A stretch of DNA of 64,000 bases, taken from assembly GCA_041391505.1 (NCBI GenBank), contig JAWKNW010000026.1, forward strand, positions 15,101 to 79,100, read 5' to 3'. Below are positions 9,901 to 18,974 of the stretch, in pieces; position 1 is the stretch's first letter, and each line of letters starts with the position of its first letter. This DNA is from Rhodothermales bacterium (GTDB lineage: Bacteria > Bacteroidota > Rhodothermia > Rhodothermales > JAHQVL01). The notes beneath the pieces were generated by a model. It made no database searches and had not been told where the DNA came from. It saw only the letters and a program-made list of their open reading frames with translations. Position numbers and translations under genes: made by a program.

Positions 9901-11732
9901 TGAATCCGCAGCCCGAAGCCGCCGAAATCGGTGATCGTGAGCCCCTTGACCGAGACGTCGTTTGTGCCGGCGATGTGGATACCGTCGACCTCCCCTGTCT
10001 GCGTGCCCGACAGCCGAACGCTCCCGCCGGGCTGCGTGGTCGCGTCGATGGCCACGGGATGGGAGACCACGGGCAGAACGCTCGCCGGCGAAATGATGGG
10101 CGCCCCACCTCCGGGGATGTTGAACACGATGTGTGGGTACCCGCTCGTGACCCGGTTTGCCTCCTCGATGGCCGCGCGGAGCGTGCAATTATCCTCCGCC
10201 GGGTCGTCGTCGATGTCGCACCGTTTGTCGTTCGCGTCGTTGTCGGTTTCGTCGCCCGCCTCGTTGACGACGAAGGTGATGTCGTCGCCCAGCACCACGA
10301 TCGTCCCCGGTGGCTGCACATAAGCGATGGGGCCGCAGTTGGCGTCGCCGTCCACATGGATCGAGCCGACGAACTCGCCGGGCGCGATGGCCTCGTATTC
10401 GGCCGTGGCGGCGAAGCTGGCGCCAGCTTCGAGCGTCTGCGGGTAGGCCGGCGTTGGTCCCGACACCAGCCGGAAGAACTGCGACGTCTTCGGGTCCGGA
10501 CTCACCAGCATGTGCTCTAGCGGCACCCTGCCGTCGTTGAATACGGTGGTCGTGAGCGTAAACCGGTCGCCCAGGTTGACGGTCGGTTTGCCGTTGATGA
10601 ACTGAAGGCCCGACCCGGTTACGTTCAGCGATATCAGCGGGCAGGACGGCCGAAGCAGCAGATGCGACCACTGGATCCATTTTTCGTCGTTGACCAGCAG
10701 CGTATTGCTCCCGAGCGCCCCGGGGGTGACGTATTGCGGAATCTCGAAGTCGTCCGGGACACACTGCGTCGTAATGGCTTCGCGCAAATCGGCGACGTCC
10801 CCATCCGGTGACCACAACAGACCCGGATAGGCGCCGATGTACCCGTCCGCGTTGATCGCATTGGGGACGTAGGCGCTGATACTTCCGGCGAAGGTCTGAT
10901 CGAGGGCAAAGCCGGGCAGTTCATTGCCATTTTTGTGATACCGGACCGCGTACGTGCCGTCACCATGATCGGTGACGATTCGGCCCACATAGTCTCCTCC
11001 CGTCCCCTGAATGAGGTTCTGGACGACGCACCCGCCCGAGCCTCCGCGGGAGCCGGCCGGCGGGTACTCGCCCAGGTCGTTCGCGTAGCCGCCGCAATCC
11101 GGCAGGGATACTGCCGTGAGGACGCCCTCCGGCGTCAACCGATAGAGCTGCTGCGTGTGGTTGTCCAGAACGAACATCACCCCGTCGCTCTGAATGCGAA
11201 CGCCGGTCGTGCCGGCGATATCCGTCTCGATTGCGGCCACGGAGGGATACAGGTCGCTCAGAAACTGAAAACCGTCGGCGTTATAGATAAATGCACGCCG
11301 CGGGTAGCCATGCGTGGGATCGTTGTCGGATTTCCAGCCGATCATCGCGCCGGTTTCATCGGCGATGTCCAGCACGCTCGAGTAGACGCCCAGATGCTGA
11401 TCGGTCCCCAGCGCCACCAGCGAGATGCCGTTTTCCGGTGAATACGCGCCCGCCGTGCCGATCCCGTAGGCGCCGGACATGTTGCCGGCGGCTGTTACGG
11501 TGGTCACAAGTTCGTGGCCGAATCCATCGTCCAGGTACGTAATCTCATTGGTGATGGCGAAAATGTCCGGTGCCAATCCACTGACTGGCGGAATCTCGAA
11601 CACGTCGTATTTCGTGCCGTGTAACTCAAGGACGCACGCATTTTGAGCTGCCGCGACGCGCACAAAAACCAGCACCAATACCACGAGCCAGCAACGCGCT
11701 TCAGCCGGCCACAGACGATGTATTGTCTTCAT
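6939..11732 (-). CDS. Giant secreted LCAT-like acyl hydrolase with CSLREA/beta-helix region and T9SS sorting domain (copy A)
   Basis: This 1597-residue protein begins with a signal peptide ending 'VRVAAAQ'. Residues ~30-330 resemble HAF-type repeats. A CARDB/DUF11-like segment is followed by a CSLREA motif ('NCTLRAAIEEAN', ~515) and parallel beta-helix repeats (~540-700). The hydrolase begins near 807 ('RRPVIYLPGISGSW') and matches the lecithin:cholesterol acyltransferase family. Its apparent triad is Ser in 'HSMGG' (~946), Asp in 'GDKTVPL' (~1158) and His in 'PCEHAKI' (~1195). A BACON-like domain and a T9SS C-terminal domain ('EAYPNPFSESATV') follow. Copy B lies directly upstream, giving a tandem duplication. 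The substrate is probably an extracellular lipid or polyester, but this is not proven. Confidence 0.85.
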   Translation of the reverse strand: MKTIHRLWPAEARCWLVVLVLVFVRVAAAQNACVLELHGTKYDVFEIPPVSGLAPDIFAITNEITYLDDGFGHELVTTVTAAGNMSGAYGIGTAGAYSPENGISLVALGTDQHLGVYSSVLDIADETGAMIGWKSDNDPTHGYPRRAFIYNADGFQFLSDLYPSVAAIETDIAGTTGVRIQSDGVMFVLDNHTQQLYRLTPEGVLTAVSLPDCGGYANDLGEYPPAGSRGGSGGCVVQNLIQGTGGDYVGRIVTDHGDGTYAVRYHKNGNELPGFALDQTFAGSISAYVPNAINADGYIGAYPGLLWSPDGDVADLREAITTQCVPDDFEIPQYVTPGALGSNTLLVNDEKWIQWSHLLLRPSCPLISLNVTGSGLQFINGKPTVNLGDRFTLTTTVFNDGRVPLEHMLVSPDPKTSQFFRLVSGPTPAYPQTLEAGASFAATAEYEAIAPGEFVGSIHVDGDANCGPIAYVQPPGTIVVLGDDITFVVNEAGDETDNDANDKRCDIDDDPAEDNCTLRAAIEEANRVTSGYPHIVFNIPGGGAPIISPASVLPVVSHPVAIDATTQPGGSVRLSGTQTGEVDGIHIAGTNDVSVKGLTITDFGGFGLRIHGGAGHTVEASNIGFLANGGAQAPNAAGGVLVAGGAADVTIGGDTEDLQNRIFGGVLVDGASGQGVTLLRNELEVDATQLAASIGRVPFDIGLDGVTCAAWADDPAGRMPPPRLLSISASNVRGMTRPGAKVVIYQVLDSGTQRGRYWSRHVKPFGFTTADGTGAFSVDVDLPPGADVTASASDAAGNSSELAQVRRPVIYLPGISGSWLSAADGTTLWFPRNVVSSDESTSRLARLTKNADGSDMEPIHIDGIVELGGYAAYGNALVALEQAGYVGATGNDAPLGLLDLWRFPYDWRDDPRGPASDLKDLVDLITVQTAQADNAIARACEADIVVHSMGGVVSSLYVRGEPAHARDHVHRWITVATPYLGAVQAAAAHTKGYIFEIEKVLHLETDWGRMIGMTRNLAGAYSLMPSKMYWETTDLESPSHQHGFVLQDLYGAPLRTYEETRTFLTKSKIDIFTGKPLGLSRNLDMLGPVSEQVHAMIDDWNAYDGPPQILREVGDMPANTATGWYIGPPVPVSELRHEEGDTRQHERYRARQLPILGYGDKTVPLVSSTMGNDGRVGKRDISGVDSPWIEPFEHFPCEHAKIITNGCVASDGSIRALDRVNEMLLSGYRVIEQHPVKGGSGKKAAAGRELLYINFSGSVAARVVDAAGRVTGAVSLDNPLVVTEDVPGVGYWANAGNATFSLPNDSTYTIDIVAGDASDVQVTRMRVSVTDDMRQTILFNALRLDAGHAIQFAFEAGGTDDDTALRVDADGDGTFEAEQAPAASTESAFGPPAIPVPQPFEIAAEGHPGEDVDVEIAFPDVGGAVWSWSLGTTAAWVQPSATAGATPGSVVLQLTALPQQGQGVQETVLPLTLRLGDFEETYAVPVSLTSSERVTAVEEGGVVAGTPEVFGLSEAYPNPFSESATVVLDVPDVMPVRVDVFDALGRRIAVLHDGVTAAGRHELTFAPAGRPGGLYIVRATGGGAVATRLMTFVPSGR

Positions 11733-11865
11733 AAAGTACAGTGTAGATGAGGGTACTGCTTACGCGCTGACGCGTAATATTGAGGGGCACAAGGGGATCT
11801 GCTCCCGGAAGATAAGGACGCCGGATCGGGCAACTCCTACACAGCGGGATGTTAAATATCGCGTC

Positions 11866-14800
11866 TCATCGCACGACCGTAAACCGTCGCGAACGTTCGC
11901 CGGCCGGGGTCGAAAGCCGGTACACATAGACCCCGCTGGGCAACGTCCGCGCAGGCACTTCCACGGAATGAACACCGGCTGACATCGCGCCCTCGATCAA
12001 AACCGCCACCTTGCGCCCGAGCATGTCGTACACGACCAACGATACAGACGTGGCCGCCGGCACGCCGAAAGTCACCTGAGTGGTCTGGGCGAACGGGTTG
12101 GGGAAATTCTGATCGAGGAACACCTCGGTTGGAACCGGCAGCAGCGCGGCGACGGCCGTTGAAACACCCGTGCGCAGCTCGACCGGCACCGCGAGATGCA
12201 TCGAATAGCTTTCGTAGTTCAGCACGAGATCGACGACGGCCGTCTGCACGGCCTCGTTCCCCGCCGCCCGCGTCAGCGTCAGCGTGACAATGCCCGGCGT
12301 GGTGCCGAACGTGGCCGAAGGCTCGATCCAGTCGGCCGTTTCCGACAGGGTCCACCCCCATATCGGGCCGCCCAGATCGGGAAAGACGAGTCCGACCGAT
12401 ACCGATTCGCCGGACTCGGCCTGGGTGTAGACGGCGGAAGGAGATGGAAGGGGTACGGCCGGCGTGCCTCCGGCTCCCTCGAGCTGGGCTGCAGGCGGAA
12501 TATCCGCCTCATACGTCCCGTCGCCGTCCCCGTCGCGCCCAAGAGTCACCCCATCCGGCGTGTCGCCGGCCGCAAAAACGAGCCGCAGGGCGCCGCCGGC
12601 CTTCAGCGGCTGATCGTCGAAGAGGAGGGTACGACGCAGGGCATCGGCTCCGTCGACGCGAACCCGGGTCACGCGGACGGCGGAAGCGTCGACGGACGTC
12701 TGAATCGTCACCGTATAGGCGCTATCCGTGGGCAGCGAGAGCGTCACGCCGTCGTCATCCACCACGTAACCGATCGGCGTGCGCCGCGAATCGCCCGGCT
12801 GCCAGTCCAGCGTAGGCAGCCCATAGGCGATCCGGTAGGGTTCATTCGGGGAGGTCGGCCCGGTTCGGACGCCATCGCCGTCTTCCACCCAGACCGAGAT
12901 GGGACTGGAGGAGGCCACATAGAGCAATTCACGCCCGGGCAGGGCGCCGGGCTGGCCGGATGCCTTGCCGGCTAGCGCCGTCGGGACCTCGTAGCCGGAA
13001 CGCAGTATGTCCACCACGCGCTCCAGTGCCGGTGGCGATCCCGGAAAACCCTGGCATCCGTCCGTTACGATGCCGGTATGCGAGCACGGGTAGTACTCGA
13101 ATGGCTCGATCCAGGGAGAATCGACGCCGGAATAGTCAGTGCTGCCCACGGTGCGATCCCATCCCAGCGTCGCGCTCACCAGCGGCACCGTGCCATCGCC
13201 GGTGCCCATGATGGGCACCAGTCGGCTACGCCAATCGACGTGCCGCGGCGTGTCGCCCGGCTCCTCATACACGCTGCCATCCGCGTCACGAACCGACTCC
13301 CGGAGCCGCCAGCCCGTGACGGTGCTGCCGGCCAGGATCCCCACCTGACGGAACACCTGGGGCGGTCCGTCCCAATCAGACCAGTCGTCGATCAGGGCGT
13401 GCACGCTGGTATCCTGCACTGCCCAGATGTCCGCGTTTCGAGCCAGACCGAGCGGCCGACCGTTTGTGGGGTCGACTTTGGGCTGGGCGAAGAAGCGGGT
13501 GGTGGCGTCAAAACTCGGTAGCGACGTTCCCGCGAGGTCCTGAACGACATAGCCGTGCCGATGGGACAGCGAGGCCGGGTTGAGTGCATCCCAGTACGCG
13601 CGCGAGGGTAACAGCCCGTAGGCGCCGGGCATGTTGCGCACCATCTCGATCATGCGCCCCCATTGAATCGTGAAACCCAGCACTTCGTCGACGCCAAACA
13701 CATCGCCCTTCAGATGGCCGCGCGCCGCCGCCGCCGCCCCCAGGTACGGCGTGGCCACCGTGATGTACCGGTGGAGGTGGTCCCTCGCGTGCTCAGCGTC
13801 GCGACGCACGTACACGTTCGAGACCACGCCGCCATTCGAGTGCGCCACCAGGTCCACCTCGCAGGCGCGCGCCACGTCGGGCTGTCCGCTCGTCAACGCA
13901 TCGATGAGGGCGTGGAGATCGTTCGCAACATCGTACGTATTGAGGCGCCAGTCGTACGGGAACCGCCACAGGTCGTTGCCGGCGCGGTCGGCGTTCGCGC
14001 GGTCCCCGGGATAGACGGCTTCCAGCGCCGTCAACGTGCTGTTGTAGGGTAGTTGCGACTGATCGAGCACGCCGTCGAGCACCACGTTCTCCACGCTCGA
14101 TCCGTCGGGATACATCGCCATTCGCGCCAGCCGGTCGTTGGCTACAGCATTTTCAGCGGTGACGGGAATCCAGATGGCGAAGCCGTCGTTGCCCACGAGC
14201 CACGAGCCGCCGATCCCGGGCGCATAGATCACGGGCCGGCGCACCTGCGCCAGCTCCGAACTGTTGCCCTGCACGTCTACGGCCGACGCCGTGACGAGCT
14301 GGCGGGGTTCGAGATCCACAACGGCGCTGAAATTTCCGGCGACGTCGGCCTTAGCCGTTCCCGCCGCCTTTACCCAGCGGCCCCAGTACCGCCCCCGCTC
14401 CGTGCCCTGCGCTGTCACCGCGTAGACTACGACCGTAGCGCCCGGCCGCGTTATGCCCGTCACCTGGGTCGGGGTCACGGAGAGCAATCGGGGCGGCGGC
14501 ATGAGCGCCCCCGGCTCCCAGGGCGCGCACGTCGGCCCGTCGGCCCCGATGTCGAACGGCACGCGCGTGACGGATGAAGAGAGCCGGGAGGGGTCGACTT
14601 CGATCTCGTTGCGCAGCAGCCGGACACCCTGCCCGCTGGCCCCATCGACCACCACGCCGCCGAAGATCCGGTTCTGGAGCGCTTCCGACTCGCCGCCGAT
14701 CGTCACGTCCGTCGCTCCGCCGGTTACGACAATCCCGCCGGCGACGTTGGGGGCTGCCGCGCCGCCGACCGGCAGATAGCCGATCGTGGCCGACTCGACG

Positions 14801-16653
14801 GTATGCCCCGCCCCACCGTCGATACGAATGCCCCATCCCCCGAAGTCGGTGATGGCGAGGCCTCGCACCGCGACATCGTTCGCGCCGGCGATGCGCAGCC
14901 CGTCCACCGCACCGAGCGCCGCGCCCGACACACGCGCGTTACCGACAGGCTGCGTCGTCGCATCGATGACCACGGCCCGACTGATGACCGGCAACGGCGA
15001 GGCCGGCGTGATGACCGGCGTACCGGGAAGATTGAAGTGGATGCGCACAAGCCCGCTCGTAACCCGCCCGGACTCCTCGATAGCAGCCCGCAGCGTGCAG
15101 TTATTCTCCGCGCTGTCGGTGTCGATGTCGCAACGACCGTCCGTCGCGTCGGCGTCCACGGCGTCGCCGATTTCGTTCACCACAAACACCGTCTCCTGCC
15201 CCTGTACTACGATCGTGCCCGGGGGCTGGACGTACGTATAGGCACCGCAATTCCCGTCGCCGGCGACGGTAACGGATCCCGTGAACGTTCCCGGGGCGAT
15301 GGCTTCGTACTCCGTGGTCGAAGCGACGCGGGCTCCGGGGTCCAGCGTTTCCGGGAAGGGAGGATGGGCCGGCGAGACCACTCGGAAGAAACCCGGCGTC
15401 TTCGGGTCCGGCGAGACGAGCAGGTGCTCGAGCGGCACCCGCCCGTCGTTGGTGACCGTGGTGGTGAGCGTAAACCGATTGCCCAGTTGCACGGTCGCAT
15501 TCCCGCTGGCGAAGGACAGTCCCGTGCTGGACATCGCGATAGAGACCGCCGGGCACGCCGGCCGCATCAGCAGGTTACTCCAGGCCAACCAGTTCTGATC
15601 GTTGACCAGCAGATGGTTCAGTCCGATGCCGTCGGGCAGACTGTTATACGCAAAGTCGTCAGAGGCGCACTGGCTCTGCAGTTCAGCCCGCACGTCGACC
15701 AGGTCGTTGTCCGGCGACCATAAGATGCCCGGGTAGCCGCCGATATACCCGGCGGCATTGACGGCGTCCGGGACGTAGGACGTGCTTCCGGCCCCCGTTG
15801 CGATCAGACCGGGCAACACCTCCCGGTTGCGGTGATATGTAACGGTGGTCGTGCCGTCGTCCTCCCGAGTGAGGTAGCGGCCGACATAGTCGCCGTTGGT
15901 CCCCTGCACCAGGTTTTGCACCGTGCAGCCTTCCGTCGGCACGGGCCGTTCCCCGGGAGGCGGGTATTGGCCGGCATCGTTGGGAAAGCCCCCGCAGTTC
16001 GGGATCGTGACGGGCGTGAGCACGCCATCGGCGGTCACGTGGTAATACAGCGCCGTATCGAAACCGTGGGAGATGAGCATCCCACCATCCCGCTCTACGA
16101 AAAGGCCCACCGTACCCCGAAGCCGGCCGTTGATCGGCGTGGCCGCCAGCTGCGCGACCGATTCGTAGATCGCGTCGAGATAGCGCAGTCCGTGCTCTTC
16201 ATCGACGATAAAAGCGCGGGGAGGATCGCTATGGACGGGAAAATGGTCGTCCCAGCTCCAACCGATTTGAAGGCGGCCGTCCTCGGTGATGTCGTTCATC
16301 TGCGACATCATCCCGTCGTGCTGATCGGGGATCGGCAGGTAGTTGAAGCCGCTCACCGGGTTGTAGGTGACGGCGACCCCGTGATCGCGAACCCCCACCC
16401 ATCCGACCGCCGTTGCCGTATTGACGCTGGAACTCAGCACCTCGTACGGCACGCTGTTGCTGATCGCGCTAAAATTCGGATACAGTCCAATTGGCGGCGC
16501 CTCGAAGACGTCGTAGGCGATGCCCAGCAGCGTGGGCCGGCAGGTGGTCTGCGCCATCGCGGGGTACGACAGCAAGCCGGCCATCAGGAGCAGAAGCGCG
16601 CGGGGGCGGATTTTTCCCCGGTCGGTAAGCCTACCCGGGAGGGTCATCAACAT
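11866..16653 (-). CDS. Giant secreted LCAT-like acyl hydrolase with T9SS sorting domain (copy B)
   Basis: This 1595-residue paralogue of copy A has the same domain order: signal peptide ('LLLLMAGLLSYPAMAQ'), HAF-like repeats, CARDB-like segment, 'NCTLRAAIEESG', beta-helix, LCAT-like hydrolase from ~804 ('RRPVIYAPGIGGSW'), BACON-like domain and T9SS tail ('QNFPNPFAQTTQVTF'). The triad is also present: 'HSNGG' (~936), 'GDGTVPL' and 'PCSHTGI'. I chose the ATG at 16653, which puts the signal peptide near the N-terminus; an upstream ATG at 16734 adds only 27 unrelated residues, and 16647 is also possible. The 133-nt gap to copy A shows no recognisable terminator. The copies have diverged throughout, so the duplication is old. 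Confidence 0.85.
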   Translation of the reverse strand: MLMTLPGRLTDRGKIRPRALLLLMAGLLSYPAMAQTTCRPTLLGIAYDVFEAPPIGLYPNFSAISNSVPYEVLSSSVNTATAVGWVGVRDHGVAVTYNPVSGFNYLPIPDQHDGMMSQMNDITEDGRLQIGWSWDDHFPVHSDPPRAFIVDEEHGLRYLDAIYESVAQLAATPINGRLRGTVGLFVERDGGMLISHGFDTALYYHVTADGVLTPVTIPNCGGFPNDAGQYPPPGERPVPTEGCTVQNLVQGTNGDYVGRYLTREDDGTTTVTYHRNREVLPGLIATGAGSTSYVPDAVNAAGYIGGYPGILWSPDNDLVDVRAELQSQCASDDFAYNSLPDGIGLNHLLVNDQNWLAWSNLLMRPACPAVSIAMSSTGLSFASGNATVQLGNRFTLTTTVTNDGRVPLEHLLVSPDPKTPGFFRVVSPAHPPFPETLDPGARVASTTEYEAIAPGTFTGSVTVAGDGNCGAYTYVQPPGTIVVQGQETVFVVNEIGDAVDADATDGRCDIDTDSAENNCTLRAAIEESGRVTSGLVRIHFNLPGTPVITPASPLPVISRAVVIDATTQPVGNARVSGAALGAVDGLRIAGANDVAVRGLAITDFGGWGIRIDGGAGHTVESATIGYLPVGGAAAPNVAGGIVVTGGATDVTIGGESEALQNRIFGGVVVDGASGQGVRLLRNEIEVDPSRLSSSVTRVPFDIGADGPTCAPWEPGALMPPPRLLSVTPTQVTGITRPGATVVVYAVTAQGTERGRYWGRWVKAAGTAKADVAGNFSAVVDLEPRQLVTASAVDVQGNSSELAQVRRPVIYAPGIGGSWLVGNDGFAIWIPVTAENAVANDRLARMAMYPDGSSVENVVLDGVLDQSQLPYNSTLTALEAVYPGDRANADRAGNDLWRFPYDWRLNTYDVANDLHALIDALTSGQPDVARACEVDLVAHSNGGVVSNVYVRRDAEHARDHLHRYITVATPYLGAAAAARGHLKGDVFGVDEVLGFTIQWGRMIEMVRNMPGAYGLLPSRAYWDALNPASLSHRHGYVVQDLAGTSLPSFDATTRFFAQPKVDPTNGRPLGLARNADIWAVQDTSVHALIDDWSDWDGPPQVFRQVGILAGSTVTGWRLRESVRDADGSVYEEPGDTPRHVDWRSRLVPIMGTGDGTVPLVSATLGWDRTVGSTDYSGVDSPWIEPFEYYPCSHTGIVTDGCQGFPGSPPALERVVDILRSGYEVPTALAGKASGQPGALPGRELLYVASSSPISVWVEDGDGVRTGPTSPNEPYRIAYGLPTLDWQPGDSRRTPIGYVVDDDGVTLSLPTDSAYTVTIQTSVDASAVRVTRVRVDGADALRRTLLFDDQPLKAGGALRLVFAAGDTPDGVTLGRDGDGDGTYEADIPPAAQLEGAGGTPAVPLPSPSAVYTQAESGESVSVGLVFPDLGGPIWGWTLSETADWIEPSATFGTTPGIVTLTLTRAAGNEAVQTAVVDLVLNYESYSMHLAVPVELRTGVSTAVAALLPVPTEVFLDQNFPNPFAQTTQVTFGVPAATSVSLVVYDMLGRKVAVLIEGAMSAGVHSVEVPARTLPSGVYVYRLSTPAGERSRRFTVVR

Positions 16654-16895
16654 AACCGATGCGACGCGAGGAGGCGCCAGAAAGCATGAAGGGATGGACC
16701 GGCGATCGGACGAACGTATCCACCTGGGCTGCACCCTGCTGTATTTCGTCTCGCCGGGCCGGCACAGCGGGGACCTGGCGATGATTCAGGGATGGGACAA
16801 GGTAAGTTGTATTTGACTCCGCGATCGAGGAACTTGCAACCTTCCTGGGGGATTTCCGAACGCAGGAAGCGCACCTTACTCCGCAACGCACGCAC

Positions 16896-18728
16896 ATGGC
16901 CAAGAAGAAAGACGACACCCCAAAGAAGTCCGCCGGCGCCCCGCCCGCCGGCAGCACGGAAAACGGAAAGGCCCCGGAGCCCCTCTCGACGTTTGAGGAA
17001 TACACCCGCGACTACCCCGAATGGGCCCGCGAGTTTGCGCGCAAGTACTTCACCAAGACGCTGACCCAGTTCATCCTGTACGGTAACGTCCGGGACCTCG
17101 TGCCGTTCGTCAGCGAGGAGGGCCAGACCCAGTACGTCCCGCTCCGCGCCTTCCTGCGGGAGGAGCTGTTCGCGTCCCGGGATCTCATCGTCTTCTACGA
17201 TCGCTCCAGCGGCATCCACTTCAACCACGCGGAGTCGCAAAAGGACTTCAACCGGGCGCTCTCCGGCTACGACACGATCTTCGGCACCGAATACGTCAAG
17301 AACCTCCCCAAGGAGCCGGTCCGCGTCTTTTCGGTGCTCGACAACTACTTCCGCCTGCGCCTGGCCGAAGGCAAGCGTATCGCGTGTATCATCGACTATG
17401 CCGAGACCATCATCCCGATGGCCGAGGCCTCGATGTACTCGTCCGAGGACCGGAACGCGCTCGTCTACCTCCAGAAATGGGCGCACGACCCGCTGTTCCT
17501 GGAGCACGACTTCACGATCTGCCTCCTCACGGAGAACCTGACCGACCTCAACCAGCAGCTCGTCCAGAGCCCGCAGACCGCCGAGATCCGGATCGAGCTG
17601 CCGTCCGAGGCCGACCGCATCAAGTTTGTCGATCACCGCATCGCGGGCCGGGAGGCCGAATTCAAGCAGCAGTCCTCCGTCCCTTCGCGCGCCTTCGCGC
17701 AGAACACCGCCGGCCTGGGCTACGTGCAGCTTCGCACCATCCTGGCGGACGTCCTCGAGAATAAGTCGAAGATGAGCTTCGAGCGGCTGTCCGAGCTCAA
17801 GAAGGAGTTCATCGAGGCGGAGGCGTACGGGATGCTCGAGTTCGTCGAGACCGATTACAACCTGGACATGGTGGCCGGCCATGCGCAGGCGAAGGAACAC
17901 CTGCGCCAGGCCGCCAACGCGCTCCGCAACGGCCGGCCGGACGTGATGCCCATGGGCTACCTCGTCAGCGGGCCGGTCGGCACCGGGAAGACGTTCATGA
18001 TCACGTGTTTCGCCGGCGACATCGGCATCCCGATGGTCAAGCTCAAGAACTTCCGCTCCCAGTGGCAGGGCGTCACCGAAGGCAACCTCGAGAAGATCCT
18101 CAACCTCCTCGAAGCCATGACCCCCGTGGCGGTCATGATCGACGAGGCGGACGCCATGCTCGGCGACCGTGACTCGAGCGGCGACTCCGGCGTGTCGTCC
18201 CGCGTGTTCGGGCAGATCGCCCAGTTCATGAGCAACTCGAAACACCGCGGCCGCATCATCTTCTTCCTGCTCACCGCCCGGCCGGACCTGATGCCGATCG
18301 ACCTCAAGCGGCAGGGCCGCGCCGAGGAGCACATCGCGCTCTTCTACCCCAGCGAGCGCGAGGAGCGCGAAGAGCTGCTGAAGGTGATGATGAAGCGCAC
18401 GAAGGTCAAAATCCCCATCGAGGAGATGCCGGAAGCGCTCGTCAACGGCGAGCGCACCTACAGCGGCGCCGATATGGAGGCCCTCCTCACCCGCGCCAAG
18501 TTCCGCGCGGCCGCCGAGGATTCGGGCAGCGAGGTCAAGCCGGAACACGTCCAGGCCGCCGTCGACGACTTCATCCCGCCGACCTACCCCCTCGAAGTGG
18601 AGCTGCAATCCCTCGCCGCCGTCCTCGAATGCACCAACCGCGCGCTGCTCCCGCCGGAGTACCGGAAGATGGACCGGGAGGCGATCATCAAACGGGTGGA
18701 TATCATCAAGCAGCTGATCGGGCGATAG
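16896..18728 (+). CDS. AAA-family ATPase with degenerate N-terminal ATPase-like half (Ycf46-like)
   Basis: This 610-residue cytoplasmic protein has a charged N-terminal extension ('MAKKKDDTPKKSAG'). Residues ~40-300 resemble a P-loop fold without a visible Walker A. The C-terminal AAA module has Walker A 'GPVGTGKT' (~359), Walker B 'VMIDEADA' (~413) and a following 'LLTARPDLMP' segment of second-region-of-homology type. Layout and length match the Ycf46-like group, whose substrates are poorly known. The gene stands alone, divergent from copy B across 242 nt and followed by a repeat locus. The start is the first ATG and has no clear ribosome-binding site. Confidence 0.8.
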   Translation: MAKKKDDTPKKSAGAPPAGSTENGKAPEPLSTFEEYTRDYPEWAREFARKYFTKTLTQFILYGNVRDLVPFVSEEGQTQYVPLRAFLREELFASRDLIVFYDRSSGIHFNHAESQKDFNRALSGYDTIFGTEYVKNLPKEPVRVFSVLDNYFRLRLAEGKRIACIIDYAETIIPMAEASMYSSEDRNALVYLQKWAHDPLFLEHDFTICLLTENLTDLNQQLVQSPQTAEIRIELPSEADRIKFVDHRIAGREAEFKQQSSVPSRAFAQNTAGLGYVQLRTILADVLENKSKMSFERLSELKKEFIEAEAYGMLEFVETDYNLDMVAGHAQAKEHLRQAANALRNGRPDVMPMGYLVSGPVGTGKTFMITCFAGDIGIPMVKLKNFRSQWQGVTEGNLEKILNLLEAMTPVAVMIDEADAMLGDRDSSGDSGVSSRVFGQIAQFMSNSKHRGRIIFFLLTARPDLMPIDLKRQGRAEEHIALFYPSEREEREELLKVMMKRTKVKIPIEEMPEALVNGERTYSGADMEALLTRAKFRAAAEDSGSEVKPEHVQAAVDDFIPPTYPLEVELQSLAAVLECTNRALLPPEYRKMDREAIIKRVDIIKQLIGR

Positions 18729-18771
18729 CCGGGGCGTTTCCCTAGCAGTTTAGTCTTGGGGATCTATTGGG

Positions 18772-18883
18772 GTGGGAGTGTGGGAGTGCGGGAGTGTGGG
18801 AGTACGGGAGTTTGGGAGTACGGGGGTGCATCGCTGCCGACGCGTGCCACACATATACCCACCCCCCCATACCCCCATACCCC
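18772..18883. repeat. Octamer repeat locus (locus 2, GTGGGAGT type)
   Basis: Seven contiguous 8-nt units (18772-18827; gtgggagt, gcgggagt, acgggagt and similar) are followed after 24 nt by four C-rich 8-nt units (18852-18883; catatacc, cacccccc, catacccc, catacccc). The architecture is as at the heptamer loci, but the period is 8. It fills most of the gap between the AAA ATPase and the amidohydrolase genes. Confidence 0.85.
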
Positions 18884-18974
18884 CAATCCGCATCCTCATC
18901 TTTTTACCCACCTATCCTTTACCGCCACATTTCCGTATTTTCCGACCGACCTTCGCCTCATCAGCCACATATCC

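Noticed and set aside
16647..18608. 653-codon minus-strand open frame opposite the AAA ATPase
   Set aside because: No motif; the plus strand contains Walker A and B.
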